From contig JACADZ010000078.1 of NCBI GenBank assembly GCA_013389105.1, positions 1-64,000 of the forward strand: a DNA stretch of 64,000 bases, written 5' to 3'. The position numbers and the translations under genes were made by a program. Below are positions 38,714 to 47,689 of this stretch, piece after piece. The notes beneath the pieces are model-generated. The model was not told the DNA's origin. It ran no database searches and was given only the letters and a program-made list of their open reading frames with translations. Position 1 is the first letter of the stretch, and every line of letters starts with the position of its first letter. The DNA comes from Parvularculaceae bacterium. Its GTDB lineage: Bacteria > Pseudomonadota > Alphaproteobacteria > Caulobacterales > Parvularculaceae.

Positions 38714-40147
38714 CTAGTCGCGATAGTTTAGCGGCGGCTCGCGGTCGCCAAGCAGCGCTTCATATTTGTATTTGGGACCGAGCTTGGTCCGGTGCTCGGC
38801 TTTCGCGGCTTCGCGCAAATCAGCGTTCAGATAGAGCTCAATCGCCGCGAGCGCCATCGTCTTGGCCGCCACCTGGGCGCCCTTGAAGCCGATGGACATG
38901 CCGCTCGCCGCCGTCGACTGCCAGGAATGCGCCGAAGTTCCCGGCACCCAGGTCGCGGTCCGAAGACCGACGGTCGGCACCGCGATCGAAACGTCGCCGA
39001 CATCGGTGGAGCCGTAGCCGAGCGATTGCTCGAACGGCTCGATCCTCGCTTCGTCACCCAGCCTCCGCTCGGTCGGACCGAGCGTCGCATATATCGCCTT
39101 GGCGAACGCCGATTCTTCCTTCGTATACTGAACGCCCCCGACCTCGCGCAGCTTTTCATCCATCATCTTGGCCATGGCCTCGTTGATGAGGAGCGGATGA
39201 TTGCCGTGGATGATCTCCCAATCGACCGAGGTGCCGGTGCCGAGGGCCGCGCCGCGCGCCGCATCCTCAACGCGCTTCCAGATCTCTTTGACGCCTTCGG
39301 CCGAGGGGTGACGGACATAATAGAAGACCTCGGCCGCATCAGGCACGACATTCGGCGCGCTTCCGCCCTCGGTAATGACGTAGTGGACGCGCGATTCCTG
39401 CGGGAGGTGCTCCCGCATCATGTTGACCATCATGTTGAAGGCCTCGACCCCGTCGAGCGCGGAGCGACCGCGCTCAGGCGCGCCGGCCGCATGGGCCGAG
39501 AGGCCCTTGAAGCGGAACTTCGCCGAGCGGTTGGCGAGCGTCGTCTGCGCCTCCGCCGAATTCTCATCGTCCGGGTGCCAATGAATGACGAAGTCCGTAC
39601 CTTTGAAGAGGCCGGCGCGCACCATGTAGACCTTGCCGCTGCCGCCCTCTTCCGCCGGCGTCCCATAGAGCCGGATGATCCCCGGGGTCTTGGTCTCCTC
39701 CAGCCATCGCTTCACTTCGATCGCCGCGCCGGCCGAGCCGGCGCCAAAGAGATTGTGGCCGCAGGCGTGGCCGGCCGACTTTCCTTCGATCGGCCGTCGA
39801 AACGGCGTCGCGTCCTGATTGATCCCGGGCAGGGCGTCGAACTCAGCGAGGATCCCGACCGTCGGCCCCCCCGCTCCCCATTCCGCCACAAAGGCGGTGG
39901 GGATGCCGGCGACGCCGCTTCTCACGGCGAAACCTTCCGCCTTCAGAGCATTCTGCAAGGTCTCTGAGGATCGCGTCTCCTTGTAACCGACCTCGGCGAA
40001 CTCCCAGAGCCTTCGCGCAAGGTCGGCCGTTTCATCGTTGCGGGCGTCGATGCGCGACAGGATCTCGGCGTGAGGCGCCTTCGAGACGTCCTCGGCGTGA
40101 GCAAGCGCGGTCGTCGCGACAAGGGCGGCAAGGACATGGACGCGCAT
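38714..40147 (-). CDS. M20-family amidohydrolase (AbgB-like), exported
   Basis: A 477-residue protein with a signal peptide (MRVHVLAALVATTALAHAED). Upstream codons in the same frame run antisense to the ArsR gene and are excluded. M20D features include LAEFDALPGINQDATP, SAGHACGHNLFGAGSAG for the metal site, GTPAEEGGSGKVYMV, HWHPDDENSAEAQT, and AHAAGAPERGRSALDGVEA of the dimerisation domain. Relatives cleave p-aminobenzoyl-glutamate or other N-acyl amino acids. Substrate is unknown. It is divergent from the ArsR gene. Confidence 0.86.
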   Translation of the reverse strand: MRVHVLAALVATTALAHAEDVSKAPHAEILSRIDARNDETADLARRLWEFAEVGYKETRSSETLQNALKAEGFAVRSGVAGIPTAFVAEWGAGGPTVGILAEFDALPGINQDATPFRRPIEGKSAGHACGHNLFGAGSAGAAIEVKRWLEETKTPGIIRLYGTPAEEGGSGKVYMVRAGLFKGTDFVIHWHPDDENSAEAQTTLANRSAKFRFKGLSAHAAGAPERGRSALDGVEAFNMMVNMMREHLPQESRVHYVITEGGSAPNVVPDAAEVFYYVRHPSAEGVKEIWKRVEDAARGAALGTGTSVDWEIIHGNHPLLINEAMAKMMDEKLREVGGVQYTKEESAFAKAIYATLGPTERRLGDEARIEPFEQSLGYGSTDVGDVSIAVPTVGLRTATWVPGTSAHSWQSTAASGMSIGFKGAQVAAKTMALAAIELYLNADLREAAKAEHRTKLGPKYKYEALLGDREPPLNYRD

Positions 40148-40243
40148 GGGGCGCTCGTAGCTCCTTTGGTTCCTGGGTCTCTCCCTAGGGCTGAAAACTC
40201 GACACCGGAACCCCCTTGCCAAGCTTCTGATTCTGCGTCTATT

Positions 40244-40257
40244 TAACCGTATGGTTA
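40244..40257. promoter_or_regulatory. Probable ArsR-type operator overlapping the start codon
   Basis: TAACC-GTAT-GGTTA is an inverted repeat whose right half begins inside the ATG of the ArsR gene. This is the spacing typical of ArsR-type operators, so the repressor probably blocks its own translation start and transcription. The divergent M20 promoter is about 100 bases away. Confidence 0.55.
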
Positions 40258-40526
40258 CACAAAACCCCGCCAGATCGCCCTTCGACGCGATCGCCGATCC
40301 GACGCGGCGGGCCATCCTCGACCACCTGCGCGGCGGCGAGATGAATGCGGGCGACATCGCCCGACGGTTCCCTGTAAGCCGCCCCGCCATCGCCAAGCAT
40401 GTGCGCGTGTTGCGACAGGCGGGGTTGCTGAAGCAGCGTCGGCAGGCGCAGACGATATTCTACGCGCTCGATCCCAAGGGCCTCGCCGACGTCGATAGCT
40501 GGCTCGCGCCCTATCGCCTGTTCTGA
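40251..40526 (+). CDS. ArsR-family helix-turn-helix regulator
   Basis: A 91-residue winged-helix protein: FDAIADPTRRAILDHLRGGEMNAGDIARRFPVSRPAIAKHVRVL, then the wing AGLLKQRRQAQTIFYALD. This is the metal-independent ArsR type often paired with an SRPBCC/AHSA1 gene. Such a gene follows but is broken. It therefore regulates a decayed operon. The start overlaps an inverted repeat. Confidence 0.9.
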   Translation: MVTQNPARSPFDAIADPTRRAILDHLRGGEMNAGDIARRFPVSRPAIAKHVRVLRQAGLLKQRRQAQTIFYALDPKGLADVDSWLAPYRLF

Positions 40527-40619
40527 TCAGCGCGAAATTACGATCTCAAGTCGTTTGTCGAAGCCGCGCACCGGTCGGAGGCGACAAAACGTCAACGCAA
40601 CCAATTCAATACGGGAGAT

Positions 40620-40982
40620 GATGATGGCGGCCCCAGCTGAGCCTTACGTCGACGAATGCCAGACGCCCGTGCCTCCGCCGACTCGCCCCGAAGAGACATT
40701 TCGTGCACTGACGAGCGAAGACGCGATCGAAATCTGGTTTGCAGAGAAGTCGGAGATATCGCCGCGCCGCATCGCCGACTCCTCATCACTTGGCCGGACT
40801 GGCGCATGGACCCGACCGTGCCGGAACAGCGAGTCGGCTGGACGCTGTCGCCGCCGCCAGGCGGCAAGACCAAGGTTTTCTTAGAGCATGTCGGCTTCAC
40901 GCGCGCGGTCGACGTCTGCGACTATCCGTTCGGCTGGATAGAGTGTCTCAATAAGCTCGCTGAGGTCGCCAAGAGGGCGTGA
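40620..40982 (+). pseudogene. SRPBCC/AHSA1-domain protein, frameshifted remnant
   Basis: The start MMMAAPAEPYV...RPEETFRALTSEDAIEIWFAEKSE is an AHSA1 beginning in one frame. The end HRRLLITWPDWRMDPTVPEQRVGWTLS, then KVFLEHVGFTRAVDVCDYPFGW, lies in another. The change falls at about 40750-40780, and roughly 30-40 middle residues of the fold are missing, so an out-of-frame deletion is likelier than a single indel. The pair with ArsR is the usual arrangement. It is not expected to make a working protein. Confidence 0.75.
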
Positions 40983-40986
40983 CGCC

Positions 40987-41415
40987 ATGAAGTCGGGCGA
41001 TTATTTCAAGGCTGCCGTCGCGGCGCTGGCGATCCTTGTCCTCAAAGTGGCGATTGCATTCGGCGTGGTCGCCGCCTAGGCCTACTTTGTCGAGCCTGGC
41101 CGCGCGGCGGCGTATTACGAGAGTGCGGCCGAGCGCATTTCGCCGGGGTCGAGCGCGTTCTTCGGCGTATTGCTGTTCTACCTGTTCGCATCAATTCTCG
41201 GTCGCCGACGACCGGGACGCCCGGCGCTCGCGTTCGCCCTCGTCATGTTCCGTGTCTACGCCGCGATCGATCTGGCTGTGCTCTTCGGCGCCGGCGCGTT
41301 TCCGACAATGGCGGGGATGTCCGCGCTGTCGCTGCTGACCAAACTGACGGCGGCGACGCTCGGCCCGCGCAGCGACCCGGCGATAGAGGCCCTCGACCCT
41401 TCACTCGACTTGTGA
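40987..41415 (+). pseudogene. Membrane protein interrupted by an in-frame TAG
   Basis: The frame from ATG at 40987 codes 30 residues with one hydrophobic helix (AAVAALAILVLKVAIAFGVVAA), then TAG at 41077-41079, then continues open for 111 residues to 41415. The continuation begins AYFVEPGRAAAYYES and has further membrane helices (FFGVLLFYLFASILG, MFRVYAAIDLAVLFGAG). It reads as one gene with one amber codon; TGG to TAG is the simplest change. It lies four bases after the broken SRPBCC gene, so this operon is decaying. No family is recognised. Confidence 0.65.
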
Positions 41416-41526
41416 AGCGTCCTCTGCTTCGCGTTCGGCGATGCTGAAAGAGGAGCGACAGGCTGAACGGAGCAACGCCGGCAGGCGGGCCGTAACCAGA
41501 AAAAAGGCTGGGGACCCTGGCGCGGC

Positions 41527-43938
41527 CTACAACGTCGCCAGATACATTGCGCAAGGATCAAGCTTTTCGCGGGTTGGCGCGAAGCCGACATATTCGAACG
41601 AGGCGCCGACGTTGCGCATGGCGGCGGCGCAGGCGAAAGCGTCGCTGGCGTAGACTTTTCCGGCTTCCGTCTGCGGGCGGCAGGCAGCCGTAATCAGCTG
41701 GGCGACGGCGTCGTCGTTCTTCGCCTGCAGCGTCTGCGCAGGGAAAACGCCCGCGTCGAGCCATGCGCACCAGGCGCCGCCCTGCGCCTCGGCGATTAGC
41801 GGTTCCGCCGCCTCGAGCGCCGTTTCTAGACTTTTGAACAGCATGATGTCGAGCTCGCCCTCGGAGTCCTTGAACCGAAAGTCGCCCACGCTTGAGAGCG
41901 ATTTCGGAAGGCGCACGCCATTCTCGATAATCAGGGCGAAGTATAGGGTCGCAATGTCCTTCGCCGCCGCCTGGCCGTTCGGCGGCGCCGGCCAACGATC
42001 GCGATGCAGCCGGGCCGGCAGCCCGCGCGCCTTCCAGAGTTCGGCGTTGGAAAGACTCAGCGACACGCTCGCATCGCGATCATCGGGCGCTGCGAAATAC
42101 CCGACCGCCGCAGTCTCGAGCTGGCTCGCATGGCGCACAGCCTTCCCCATCGCGATTTCCGCGCCGAGCCGGTAAGTTGAGTTGCAGGCGATCGGGGTTC
42201 GCCGATTCCATTCGATGCTGGAGGCGCGGCGCATGCAGTTGATAAAACGATCCCGCCAGGCGGCCCCGCCGATCTGCACCGACGCTTTGAGAAAGTCCTG
42301 CGGCGCCAGCGGCAAGTAGACGTAAAGTTCGACGCCCTCTTCAAGCAAGCGTTCTGCGATCGCAATGTCGGCGCCCGAGGCGAGCGCGCCGTAGGCCCAG
42401 CCGATGCGGCGATCCTGCAGAAACTCTTCGAGATCCTCGATCATGCGGTCGATCGGCGCCGCCTCGCCGCCATGGCCTTCGCGAGCAATCGGACCGCAGA
42501 AGAAGGCGACATCCGCTTGCGGCGCGGCGCGGTCGATCCAGCTCCGATCAACGCCGACAGAGGGCGCAAGCCGCAGCAACTGCTTGCGCGTGGTCGCGCG
42601 CTTTCCTGGCGTCGTGTCTTCGGCGCAGGCGGCTGCCTCGAACAAGCTTGCCGCCGCGGCCTTATCGCCTTCGATGAGCTTGCACTCGGCAAGCGTCGTA
42701 CGCCGCCAGTAATCGCTTTCGGCTTCAGCGTCGCCCCTAGTCAGTAGTTGCGAAACGGCTGCGGCGAGGGCCCGCGCCTTGTGGCGATCCCCGGCAAGCG
42801 CATAGCCGGCGGCGGCGTTGACCCCAGGATAGAAGCCGCCGGTCTTTTCGAAGACCTTTTCATACTCTCGCGCCGAAAGGAGCAGACGTTTGCTATCGGG
42901 CTGACCCTTCCTGTCCGCGAAGGCGAGATCGCGCAGCAATCGCGGGCGGAGACAGGCAAGCTCCTCGTCGCTGAGGTCTCGGCCGAGCTTGTGCTTGTCG
43001 AGCAGCGCCAGCGCCTCGGAGATGGCTCCCATACGGGCGGTCGCAAGCACCGCCCGATGCATGTAGCGCATATCCTTTGGCGACCGTCGCGCTGATTCGA
43101 GCGCCAGGTGTGCCGCCGCCTGATTGAGACCCCGGTCCAGGTGCGCATCTATCTCCCAGAGCCAGTCGTCGCTCCGGTCTCCAGAGGCGCGCTCAGGTTT
43201 GCTTTCCGCAAGGCGCTCGAGCCGACGGGCGTTCTGGACGAGGATTTCGCCCTTCTTGTTCTGGAAAATGATCCCTGAGCGTTCCCAGATCGCCAGCGTC
43301 CGGTTCACGTGCTCGCGCGACACGCCGAGCATCGATGCGACCGAAGACTGCGAAAGCTTGCCGAGGTTGGCGGAGGGATTCCAGTCGTCCGGCGCAATCA
43401 AATCGGCGACTTCGGCGAAAAAGGCGGCAAGACGAACTTCGAGCGAATGGCTGGTGGACCTGGCGTACTGCCGCGCGAGCCGGTCGTGCTGATCGGCGAG
43501 AAGCGAAAGGAGAGCGATGCTGAGGTCTGGATTGCGGCGGGCGATTCGGAAAAAGTCCGCCGCCGGCGCTGAATAGACCTGCAGGTTAGTCAACGCCTCG
43601 ATCCGGCGACCTTCGGCGGCGTGGTCAATTTCCTCCTTCGGCGTCGATCGCTTCGGCGCCAGGGCGCCGACGAGCCCGAATATGGCGCCCGGGCCGTACA
43701 TTCCGACCAGGATCGCGTCGTCGACGCCTCGCTCAATCACAAGCTCTGCCGCGACGCCCGACTGGAGCACGAGGACCTGCGGCGCGTTTTCTGGTTTTTG
43801 AAGCACCTTGCCCGCCTGGAACGCCCCGACCTTGCCAACGCGGGCGAGCTCAACAAGGTCGTCGTCAGCGGCGGCTTTCAATACCGGCGAAGCGCGCAAT
43901 AGCCGGATCTTGAATTCGGCATCGGCGTCGGTTTTCAT
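41527..43938 (-). CDS. CRP/FNR-like regulator fused to TPR, SLOG-like and degenerate cyclase-like domains
   Basis: An 803-residue protein. Residues about 20-155 are a cyclic-nucleotide-binding fold (VELARVGKVGAFQAGKV, YGPGAIFGLVGAL). Residues about 165-240 are the CRP winged helix (LGKLSQSSVASMLGVSREHVNR). Residues about 260-460 are TPR-like helices. Residues about 476-645 resemble the SLOG-like part of TPR cyclases (GWAYGALASGADIAIAERLL, VELYVYLPLAPQDFLKASV). Residues about 655-803 resemble a class III cyclase (YFALIIENG, GELDIMLFKSLETALEAA, KVYASDAFACAAA, EYVGFAP). Canonical FADVVG reads FALIIENG and the WGD region reads GEL, so catalysis is probably lost. Confidence 0.8.
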   Translation of the reverse strand: MKTDADAEFKIRLLRASPVLKAAADDDLVELARVGKVGAFQAGKVLQKPENAPQVLVLQSGVAAELVIERGVDDAILVGMYGPGAIFGLVGALAPKRSTPKEEIDHAAEGRRIEALTNLQVYSAPAADFFRIARRNPDLSIALLSLLADQHDRLARQYARSTSHSLEVRLAAFFAEVADLIAPDDWNPSANLGKLSQSSVASMLGVSREHVNRTLAIWERSGIIFQNKKGEILVQNARRLERLAESKPERASGDRSDDWLWEIDAHLDRGLNQAAAHLALESARRSPKDMRYMHRAVLATARMGAISEALALLDKHKLGRDLSDEELACLRPRLLRDLAFADRKGQPDSKRLLLSAREYEKVFEKTGGFYPGVNAAAGYALAGDRHKARALAAAVSQLLTRGDAEAESDYWRRTTLAECKLIEGDKAAAASLFEAAACAEDTTPGKRATTRKQLLRLAPSVGVDRSWIDRAAPQADVAFFCGPIAREGHGGEAAPIDRMIEDLEEFLQDRRIGWAYGALASGADIAIAERLLEEGVELYVYLPLAPQDFLKASVQIGGAAWRDRFINCMRRASSIEWNRRTPIACNSTYRLGAEIAMGKAVRHASQLETAAVGYFAAPDDRDASVSLSLSNAELWKARGLPARLHRDRWPAPPNGQAAAKDIATLYFALIIENGVRLPKSLSSVGDFRFKDSEGELDIMLFKSLETALEAAEPLIAEAQGGAWCAWLDAGVFPAQTLQAKNDDAVAQLITAACRPQTEAGKVYASDAFACAAAMRNVGASFEYVGFAPTREKLDPCAMYLATL

Positions 43939-44026
43939 TGTTCTGGTATCGCTCCGCGCGAGGCCCGCCGCCCGTAATGCCGATAGATTTACGAAATCAA
44001 TACTGCCTTCCGTCCGGCCCTGATGG

Positions 44027-44061
44027 CAAGACCGGCCCCGCTGCTGGCGGGGCCGGTCTTG
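44027..44061 (-). terminator. Strong stem-loop between the two peptide ORFs and the CRP fusion gene
   Basis: CAAGACCGGCCCCGC (44027-44041) and GCGGGGCCGGTCTTG (44047-44061) are a perfect 15-bp inverted repeat around a five-base loop. It lies after the small ORFs on the minus strand and before the next gene. It lacks a T-tract, so it may terminate poorly, stabilise the transcript end, or act on both strands. Confidence 0.55.
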
Positions 44062-44085
44062 GAGTTTGGCGGGAGAGGCGGCGGA

Positions 44086-44175
44086 TCAGGCCTTGAGTGC
44101 GAACGGGCGGCTGACGCCAAGGCAGGCGCTGATGAGAGCGATGCCGCAGAGCGTGGTGACGAGCGCTTCGCGCAT
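44086..44175 (-). CDS. Possible 29-residue membrane peptide
   Basis: A short frame coding MREALVTTLCGIALISACLG followed by VSRPFALKA, a single hydrophobic helix. It starts three bases after the stop of the other small ORF, so coupled translation is likely. Its ribosome-binding site, within that ORF, is weak (CGAGATGAG). No homologue is recognised; the tandem layout and the hairpin after it are the only support. Confidence 0.4.
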   Translation of the reverse strand: MREALVTTLCGIALISACLGVSRPFALKA

Positions 44176-44178
44176 GGC

Positions 44179-44307
44179 TCATCTCGCGCGGACGTCAGCA
44201 ACCGGAGCGGCGTGGCGCTGGTCGGCGGCGGCTTCCACGCGCGCGGTGTTGATGAGCGACGCGATCACAAAGCCGGCGACGATCGACAGTTTGATGATGT
44301 GCAGCAT
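44179..44307 (-). CDS. Possible 42-residue secreted or membrane peptide
   Basis: A short frame beginning MLHIIKLSIVAGFVIASLIN, a signal-peptide-like helix, then TARVEAAADQRHAAPVADVR. GGGAGAGAGAC before the ATG is a good ribosome-binding site. It heads a two-gene cluster of tiny ORFs ending at a strong hairpin. Function is unknown. It could be a cell-envelope or regulatory peptide, or a non-functional frame. Confidence 0.45.
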   Translation of the reverse strand: MLHIIKLSIVAGFVIASLINTARVEAAADQRHAAPVADVRAR

Positions 44308-44578
44308 GTCTCTCTCCCACTGAACTCTCAGGCGAACCGGCCTGACGCCTGAAACATAGGCCGCAGCCGAGAAGACCCCCTGTTAACCGGGTCACGCGCA
44401 ATGCAGAAAGGCGCCGGCGCGAAAATTATTCAATGATGTCAATTTTTTATGGCCGCGGACGCGCCCAAATGCGGCGGCCCGCCATAATTCAGGCCGATTT
44501 CCGCCTCCCGGCGACGCCGCGCCCGGCGACATCTCCGGCCAATGCGTCGCCGGCTTTAGCTCTTTATACTGAACATTT
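44308..44578. other. Intergenic region after the ilv-leu operon
   Basis: CCGGCGACGC (44508-44517) and GCGTCGCCGG (44544-44553) are a perfect 10-bp inverted repeat about 25 bases past the leuB stop on the minus strand. It is a possible end of the operon, without a T-tract. Further on, minus-strand TTGACATCATTGAATAATTTT (44423-44443 region) is AT-rich and could serve the small ORFs. No gene is seen. Confidence 0.4.
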
Positions 44579-45664
44579 TCAGCCCCAGTGCATCAGCCGG
44601 TAGTGCGCTAACGGCGGATGGAGTAGCGCGTGCAGAATCGCGTCGCCGACTTCGCGGCAGCCAAGGTCTCCGCCGAGATCAGCGGTCACCGCCCCGATAG
44701 CGATCGTCGCCGAGACAGCCGCTTCCACGGCGTCCGCCTCATCTTCGAGGCGAAGGCCGTAACGCAGCATCATCGCCGTCGAAAGCACCGCGCCGACAGG
44801 ATTCGCCAGGTTGCGGCCGGCGATGTCAGGCGCCGATCCGTGCACGGGCTCAAAGAGCCCCGGACCGCTCGCGCCCAGGGATGCCGAAGGTGCAAGGCCG
44901 ATGGAGTCGGCGAGGGCCGACAGCTCGTCAGACAGGATGTCGCCGAACATATTGTCGGTAAGGATGATGTCGTAATTGCGGGGCCAACGGAGCACATGCA
45001 TCGCCATTGCGTCGATCAGCACGTGCTCGAGCGCGACGTCGGGAAACTCCTCGCGATGCACGCGTGAAACCGTCTCGCGCCAGAGACGGCCCGCCTCCAT
45101 GACGTTGGCCTTATCGACCGAAGTCACCTTGCGCCGGCGCCGACGGGCAGACTTGAACGCCGCACGGGCGATGCGTTCGATTTCGGCCGAGGTGTAGGCG
45201 CCAAGGTCGCTGGCGGCGTCGGCCGTGCGCCTCTTTTCGCCGAAATAGGCCCCGCCGGTCAGCTCGCGAAACACAATGAGGTCTACGCCCTCGACGATTT
45301 CGCGCTTCAGCGGGGAGCGCTCCACCAAGTCGCCGTGAACCACGACCGGCCGCAGATTGGCGAAGACGCCGAGCTCCTTTCTGATTGCGAGCAAACCCTG
45401 TTCGGGGCGCACAGCGCCCTGATCCCACTTCGGACCGCCCACCGCGCCGAGCAGGATCGCGTCCGCTTTCCGGCACAACTCCAGCGTCCCTTCCGGCAAC
45501 GGGCCGCCCGTCGCATCAATAGCGGCTCCGCCGATGAGGCCGCGGGTCAGTTTGAATTGATGACCAAATCTTTCAGTCACCGCTCCCAGCACATCGCAGG
45601 CGACGCTGATGACTTCGGGGCCGACCCCGTCTCCCGGAAGCACGGCGATTGTGTAGGTACTCAT
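44579..45664 (-). CDS. leuB: 3-Isopropylmalate dehydrogenase
   Basis: A 361-residue LeuB that oxidises and decarboxylates 3-isopropylmalate with NAD in leucine synthesis. The start [19 protein letters not shown] is canonical. ELTGGAYFGEKR and VDKANVMEAGRLWRETV form the substrate site, and GLFEPVHGSAPDIAGRNLANPVGAVLSTAMML is the NAD region. It is last in the eight-gene operon and its ATGA overlaps the leuD stop by four bases. Confidence 0.97.
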   Translation of the reverse strand: MSTYTIAVLPGDGVGPEVISVACDVLGAVTERFGHQFKLTRGLIGGAAIDATGGPLPEGTLELCRKADAILLGAVGGPKWDQGAVRPEQGLLAIRKELGVFANLRPVVVHGDLVERSPLKREIVEGVDLIVFRELTGGAYFGEKRRTADAASDLGAYTSAEIERIARAAFKSARRRRRKVTSVDKANVMEAGRLWRETVSRVHREEFPDVALEHVLIDAMAMHVLRWPRNYDIILTDNMFGDILSDELSALADSIGLAPSASLGASGPGLFEPVHGSAPDIAGRNLANPVGAVLSTAMMLRYGLRLEDEADAVEAAVSATIAIGAVTADLGGDLGCREVGDAILHALLHPPLAHYRLMHWG

Positions 45665-46260
45665 GACATTCTCTCCTTTGCGCTCTCGCGCTCGTAAGCC
45701 TCGATGAGGGGTATTCTGTCGAGAAGAAATCCCAGCGGGTCGACGCCGTCTAGCAGGCAACGCCGCGCGAAAGGCTCGACTTTGAAAGAAACAGTTTCGC
45801 CGTCCGGCAGCCGTAGCGTCTCCGCGTCAAGGTCGATGGAGATGGCGGCGCCTGGCGAAGACAGGAGCCGCTGATGCGTCCGGACGTCGACCGTCACGGG
45901 CAGCAGACCGTTCTTCAGGGCGTTGCTCTTGAAGATGTCGGCGATGTCGGAAGAGACGACGGCGCGAAATCCGAAATCAAGCAGCGCCCACGGGGCGTGC
46001 TCGCGGCTTGACCCGCAGCCGAAATTCGATCCGGCGACAAGGATGGCGAAGTCGCCCGGCTCGACACCGGCGAAAGGCGAGTCGTTCTTTTGTCGGCCGT
46101 GCTCGTCGAATCGCCAGTCATAAAAAGCGAAGCGGCCGAGCCCGGCCCGGGACGTCGTTGTCAGGAACCGGGCGGGGATGATCTGATCCGTATCGACGTC
46201 GTTCCTGTCGAGAACGAAGGCTCGCGATGCGACGGAACGCAGCGGCTGGAACGAGGTCAT
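45661..46260 (-). CDS. leuD: Isopropylmalate isomerase small subunit
   Basis: A 199-residue LeuD. The N-terminus [20 protein letters not shown], the [14 protein letters not shown] motif, [34 protein letters not shown] and [10 protein letters not shown] are typical of the small subunit. With LeuC it interconverts 2- and 3-isopropylmalate. It overlaps leuC upstream and leuB downstream by four bases each, giving coupled translation of the heterodimer. Confidence 0.97.
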   Translation of the reverse strand: MTSFQPLRSVASRAFVLDRNDVDTDQIIPARFLTTTSRAGLGRFAFYDWRFDEHGRQKNDSPFAGVEPGDFAILVAGSNFGCGSSREHAPWALLDFGFRAVVSSDIADIFKSNALKNGLLPVTVDVRTHQRLLSSPGAAISIDLDAETLRLPDGETVSFKVEPFARRCLLDGVDPLGFLLDRIPLIEAYERESAKERMS

Positions 46261-47684
46261 GCCGCCTCCGATTTCTCGCGCAGGTATTTTCGCGGGTCCG
46301 CGATCCGACCCTCGATCGCTGAGGCGGCGGCCGTCGCCGGACTGGCGAGCACGGTGCGAACCTCTTTGCCCTGCCGGCCAATGAAATTGCGATTGGACGT
46401 CGAAACCACAAGTTCTCCCGGCGCGCCGATGTCGCCGTTCATGCCAATGCACATCGAGCAGCCGGGCTCGCGCCACTCGGCCCCGGCGTCGATGAAGACG
46501 CGATGAAGATTCTCCGCCTCCGCAGCGCGCTTGACCGTCTCGGAACCGGGCACGATGAGCGCGACGACGCCGGACCTCACCTTGCGTCCGCGCATCACTT
46601 CGGCGGCTTCGCGCAAGTCCGAGAGCCGCGAATTGGTGCAACTGCCGATGAAGACCCGGTTGACGGCGGCGGTGACGAAGGCGTCGCCCGACTCAAACCT
46701 CATATAAGCGGCGGCGGCCCGCTCGGAGGCGCTTTCGGGCGCGGGCATTCGCGAATCGACCGGGGCCGCTGCCGCCGGCGACACCCCGTAGGTGATCATG
46801 GGACGAAGGGAGGACGCGTCAATCCGGACCTCGCGATCAAAGCGCGCGCCGGCATCGGAGGCGAGATTGCGCCAGCGTGACACGGCGCGCTCGAACTCTG
46901 CCGAGGATGGAGCGTAAGGGCGGCCTTCAAGATAGGCGAACGTCGTCTCGTCCGGAGCGACGAGGCCCGAACGTGCGCCCGCTTCGATCGACATGTTGCA
47001 GAGGGTCATGCGGCCCTCCATCGACAGCGCGCGAACCGCCTCGCCTGCGAACTCGATGGCATAGCCCTGCCCGCCGTCGGCGCCGATCGTCGCGATCATC
47101 GCGAGCGCCATGTCCTTGGCGCCGACGCCATGCGGCGCCGCGCCGTCGATGACGACGCGCATTGATTTCGGCTTGCGCTGGAGCAGGCATTGCGTGGCGA
47201 GGACGTGGCCGACCTCCGTCGTGCCGATGCCGAAGGCAAGCGCGCCGAAGGCGCCGTGCGTCGACGTGTGGCTGTCGCCGCAGACGATCGTCTTGCCTGG
47301 CTGCGTCAGACCAAGCTCAGGTCCGATGACGTGAACAATTCCGCGCTGAGGGTCTCTCAGTCCGAGCAGTCGGACGCCATGTTCCGCGCAGTTTCGGATG
47401 AGCGTCTCGACCTGCTGTTCGGCCTCCCGGCTCGCATAAAGGAGTCGCCCGTTCGCGTCCGGCGGCAATGTCGGGGTCGAGTGATCCAGCGTTCCGAGCG
47501 TGAGTTCAGGCCGGCGCACCTTCAGCCCGCGCTCCGCGAGCGCGGCGAAAGCCTGCGGCGAGGTCACCTCATGTATGAGATGGAGGTCGATATAAAGAAG
47601 GGCCGGCGCCTCCGGCGTCTCGGGCGCCACGATATGGCGCTCCCAGAGCTTGTCGAGCAACGAACGAGGCGCAGCGTGGGGCAT
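46257..47684 (-). CDS. leuC: Isopropylmalate isomerase large subunit
   Basis: A 475-residue LeuC, an aconitase-family protein. [25 protein letters not shown] contains the histidine and substrate residues. The cluster cysteines lie in [13 protein letters not shown] and the pair in [11 protein letters not shown]. The start is [14 protein letters not shown]. It follows leuA by five bases and overlaps leuD by four. Confidence 0.97.
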   Translation of the reverse strand: MPHAAPRSLLDKLWERHIVAPETPEAPALLYIDLHLIHEVTSPQAFAALAERGLKVRRPELTLGTLDHSTPTLPPDANGRLLYASREAEQQVETLIRNCAEHGVRLLGLRDPQRGIVHVIGPELGLTQPGKTIVCGDSHTSTHGAFGALAFGIGTTEVGHVLATQCLLQRKPKSMRVVIDGAAPHGVGAKDMALAMIATIGADGGQGYAIEFAGEAVRALSMEGRMTLCNMSIEAGARSGLVAPDETTFAYLEGRPYAPSSAEFERAVSRWRNLASDAGARFDREVRIDASSLRPMITYGVSPAAAAPVDSRMPAPESASERAAAAYMRFESGDAFVTAAVNRVFIGSCTNSRLSDLREAAEVMRGRKVRSGVVALIVPGSETVKRAAEAENLHRVFIDAGAEWREPGCSMCIGMNGDIGAPGELVVSTSNRNFIGRQGKEVRTVLASPATAAASAIEGRIADPRKYLREKSEAA

Positions 47685-47689
47685 CGTCG

